The position numbers and the translations under genes were made by a program. 64,000 bases of DNA from Seminavis robusta (Eukaryota > Bacillariophyta > Bacillariophyceae > Naviculales > Naviculaceae): NCBI GenBank assembly GCA_903772945.1, contig CAICTM010000073.1:62001-126000 (forward strand), given 5' to 3'. The notes below the pieces were generated by a model. It was given only the letters and a program-made list of their open reading frames with translations. It searched no databases and had not been told where the DNA came from. This document shows, in pieces, positions 62,177-64,000 of the stretch. Every line of letters begins with the position of its first letter. Position 1 is the first letter of the stretch.

Positions 62177-64000
62177 ATGGAAACAACAACTAGCGGCGAA
62201 AATCATCACCATTCCTTCAGCATGACGCCAAATAGTAGTCGCTATTGGCACAAGCTGGTGCAAGTGACTACCGTGGCCGATGCTCTGCCGTCGGTGTTTC
62301 AAGCGGTCGTCACATCGGGCAAGTATTCCGGCTTGGCCGTGTTGGCGGTCTACTTGGTGGTGGTGCTAGTACTGGTGGGACCCTTTTGGTTGTTGTCGTT
62401 TCTAGTAACGGAATGGGGCGTCTATGCGGTGATTGTGGCTTCCATCTTTTATTTGGGCAGAGCCATTATTCGCATGATTGCCTTTCCCGGTGCGTCTTCC
62501 AAAGTCACGGCCGAAGTAGAATCAGAGTTTGCCAAGTACAGTGTCCGCATGTTGGTCGCCAGTGCCAATTGTCTAAGAGAGCTCTCGTCGGCCATTCATC
62601 AATCCAGTCTCGATGGATCGGGCGGTCCTAGTAGTAGTAGTAGTACTCTCTCCAACTACGAATTGGCGCCGCTGTGGAAACGAACCCTGTCTTATCGAGA
62701 TCGAGCTCTGGGAGTGTATTTGGAAGTACTCCTGTTTGTCTATGAACAACAGCAGCAAACATCGCCACCATCTTCTCAGAATAATCAAGTACGAACCAGA
62801 TTTGGAACCAATCGAATTCAAGGAGACATTGGAAATTTCAGTGGAATCACGGTGAGCACTAGCTAGAGAAAAACAAAGGCTCGTTTGCTATATGTATTCA
62901 TGTATTCACTCACTACATCATTCATTTTATTCTGTTCTATTTTGCTTGTGTGATAGCCCCAAGCCAGAGAAGATGGCCGCGAATTGCTGCGTCTTTTGCA
63001 GAAAATCATGCAACAACTCGATCAACTGGAACAACGAGCCGGTTCTGTGTTTCACAATACCAACAATCCATACGGCAGTTCCTCTAACACGCGTCCCACG
63101 TTTTCACCGGAAGCACAAGAAACGGCGTCTTTATTGCTAGCATCCGCCAATGAATTGCGCGATTTTGTGTCGGCGTTGAAACCACCGGGAGATGAAGGCG
63201 GAGATGCCAATTCCACAGCGTCACCGACGGCACAACAGCAACAACAATTGCAACAGCAAGAACAGGGTGGTGCCATGGATGCCATCAAGGGAGGATTGTC
63301 GTCCATTCTACCCATGCTCGATCCACCTCTCCACACGTCCATATTTGGAATGGATGTACTACGAGGGACAGTGTTGTCACGGTACGTGGGAGCACGACAA
63401 TTGTGGGTCCCACGTCAAGACGGTGGCATGCTGGATGTCTTGTATATTCCAGGAACAGCAGCACAACAATCTTCACCTCAACAAAATATCGTCCAACAAC
63501 AACCCCGCAAAGCCGTCATGTATTGCAATCCCAATGCCGGTCTCTACGAAGTCGCCACTGGAATGAGTTTGGCGGGTGGCAATATTGGAGATCCACCCCA
63601 AGCGGGGGATGATACGGCTGCCACGGCCGCCTGTTGGACTGACTTTTATACGGAACTGGGATATGACATGTACTTGTTCAATTATGCTGGATTTGGACGC
63701 AGTTTTGGAACGTCCATGTGTGCTAGCAGCAGTCAACCGAATAATCTTGTGGAACCGCCACAAGCCGGAGCTGCTGCAGTGATTCACAGAGTGATTCGAA
63801 TCTTCAAGGGATTGTTCTTGACGTTCAAGGTACGTACCGTCGCATATCCAAATTGAATTGACAATGAGCAGGAGGGTTGTCATCAGTGTTGCAATACTAA
63901 ACTCTGTCTGATTTGCTTCAAAAACCTCACTAAACCTCTTTGCTTGATCTTGATTGCATTCTCTCTAATAATTATGATACAACAGCCAACACCCGACACA
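62177..64000 (+). CDS. Membrane-anchored alpha/beta-hydrolase-like protein (3' end outside window)
   Basis: Exons 62177-62851, 62957-63829 and 63986 to the window end; the introns are 105 and 156 bp and phase 0, with GTGAGC and GTACGT donors. The Met at 62177 is the first ATG in frame, but the frame is open upstream to a stop near 62057 and looks coding, so an earlier exon may exist. Two adjacent hydrophobic spans lie near residues 45-100 (GLAVLAVYLVVVLVLVGPFWLL, then YAVIVASIFYL). A Gln-rich linker follows. Then come strands typical of an alpha/beta-hydrolase: LDVLYIPG, KAVMYCNPNAGLYEV, and YDMYLFNYAGFGRSFG, where the oxyanion loop sits. The nucleophile G-x-S-x-G would be expected just past the window end, so activity cannot be judged. 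Probably a membrane-bound lipase, esterase or thioesterase-like protein. Confidence 0.75.

Noticed and set aside
1-64000. tRNA and rRNA genes
   Set aside because: I looked for T-loop-like GGTTCGA(A/T)TCC and rRNA landmarks and found no convincing cloverleaf by eye; a tRNAscan run would decide.

Overview
The window is nuclear DNA from a photosynthetic stramenopile, most probably a pennate diatom. The evidence is a light-harvesting protein and an aldo/keto reductase that both carry diatom-type plastid presequences with a signal peptide and an AF-P cleavage motif, diatom-style LRR receptors, a secreted von Willebrand D protein, and short GT-AG introns of about 80-425 bp. I cannot name the species; Seminavis or a relative would fit.

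Layout. 0-7 kb: the end of a kelch gene, a frameshifted LRR receptor (- strand), a plastid aldo/keto reductase, and a weakly supported small secreted gene. 7.08-10.97 kb: a PIF/Harbinger-like DNA transposon with a DDE transposase, a convergent companion ORF and matching terminal inverted repeats. 11-18 kb: a three-exon SDHA gene and a convergent calcium-dependent protein kinase with a very long disordered tail. 20-27 kb: a two-exon small protein, a RING protein and a multi-span membrane protein. 28-35 kb: an SGNH-type membrane protein, a broken and an intact CRAL-TRIO paralogue, and an LHC-superfamily protein. 35-46 kb: gene-poor, with one TPR-like gene. 46-55 kb: an LRR gene with one exon per repeat and a PT-rich stalk, a vWD protein, a type II glycosyltransferase and a Tls1/C9orf78-like splicing protein. 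55-62 kb: tandem and inverted repeats with no convincing gene. 62-64 kb: the start of an alpha/beta-hydrolase-like membrane protein that runs off the window.

The most unusual signal is a set of short elements (31.6, 43.6 and 28.1 kb). Each is bounded by inverted repeats and packed with its own short word in both orientations: TGTTGAA, TTACTG and CGCCTA. The 43.6 kb element has 18-bp perfect terminal repeats and an exact 8-bp target-site duplication, so it is a real transposed unit. They look like non-autonomous transposons made mostly of clustered candidate binding sites.

The genes are ordinary monocistronic eukaryotic units; no operon or multi-gene system is evident. All splice sites were inferred by reading frames across GT-AG junctions and are not confirmed by transcripts.
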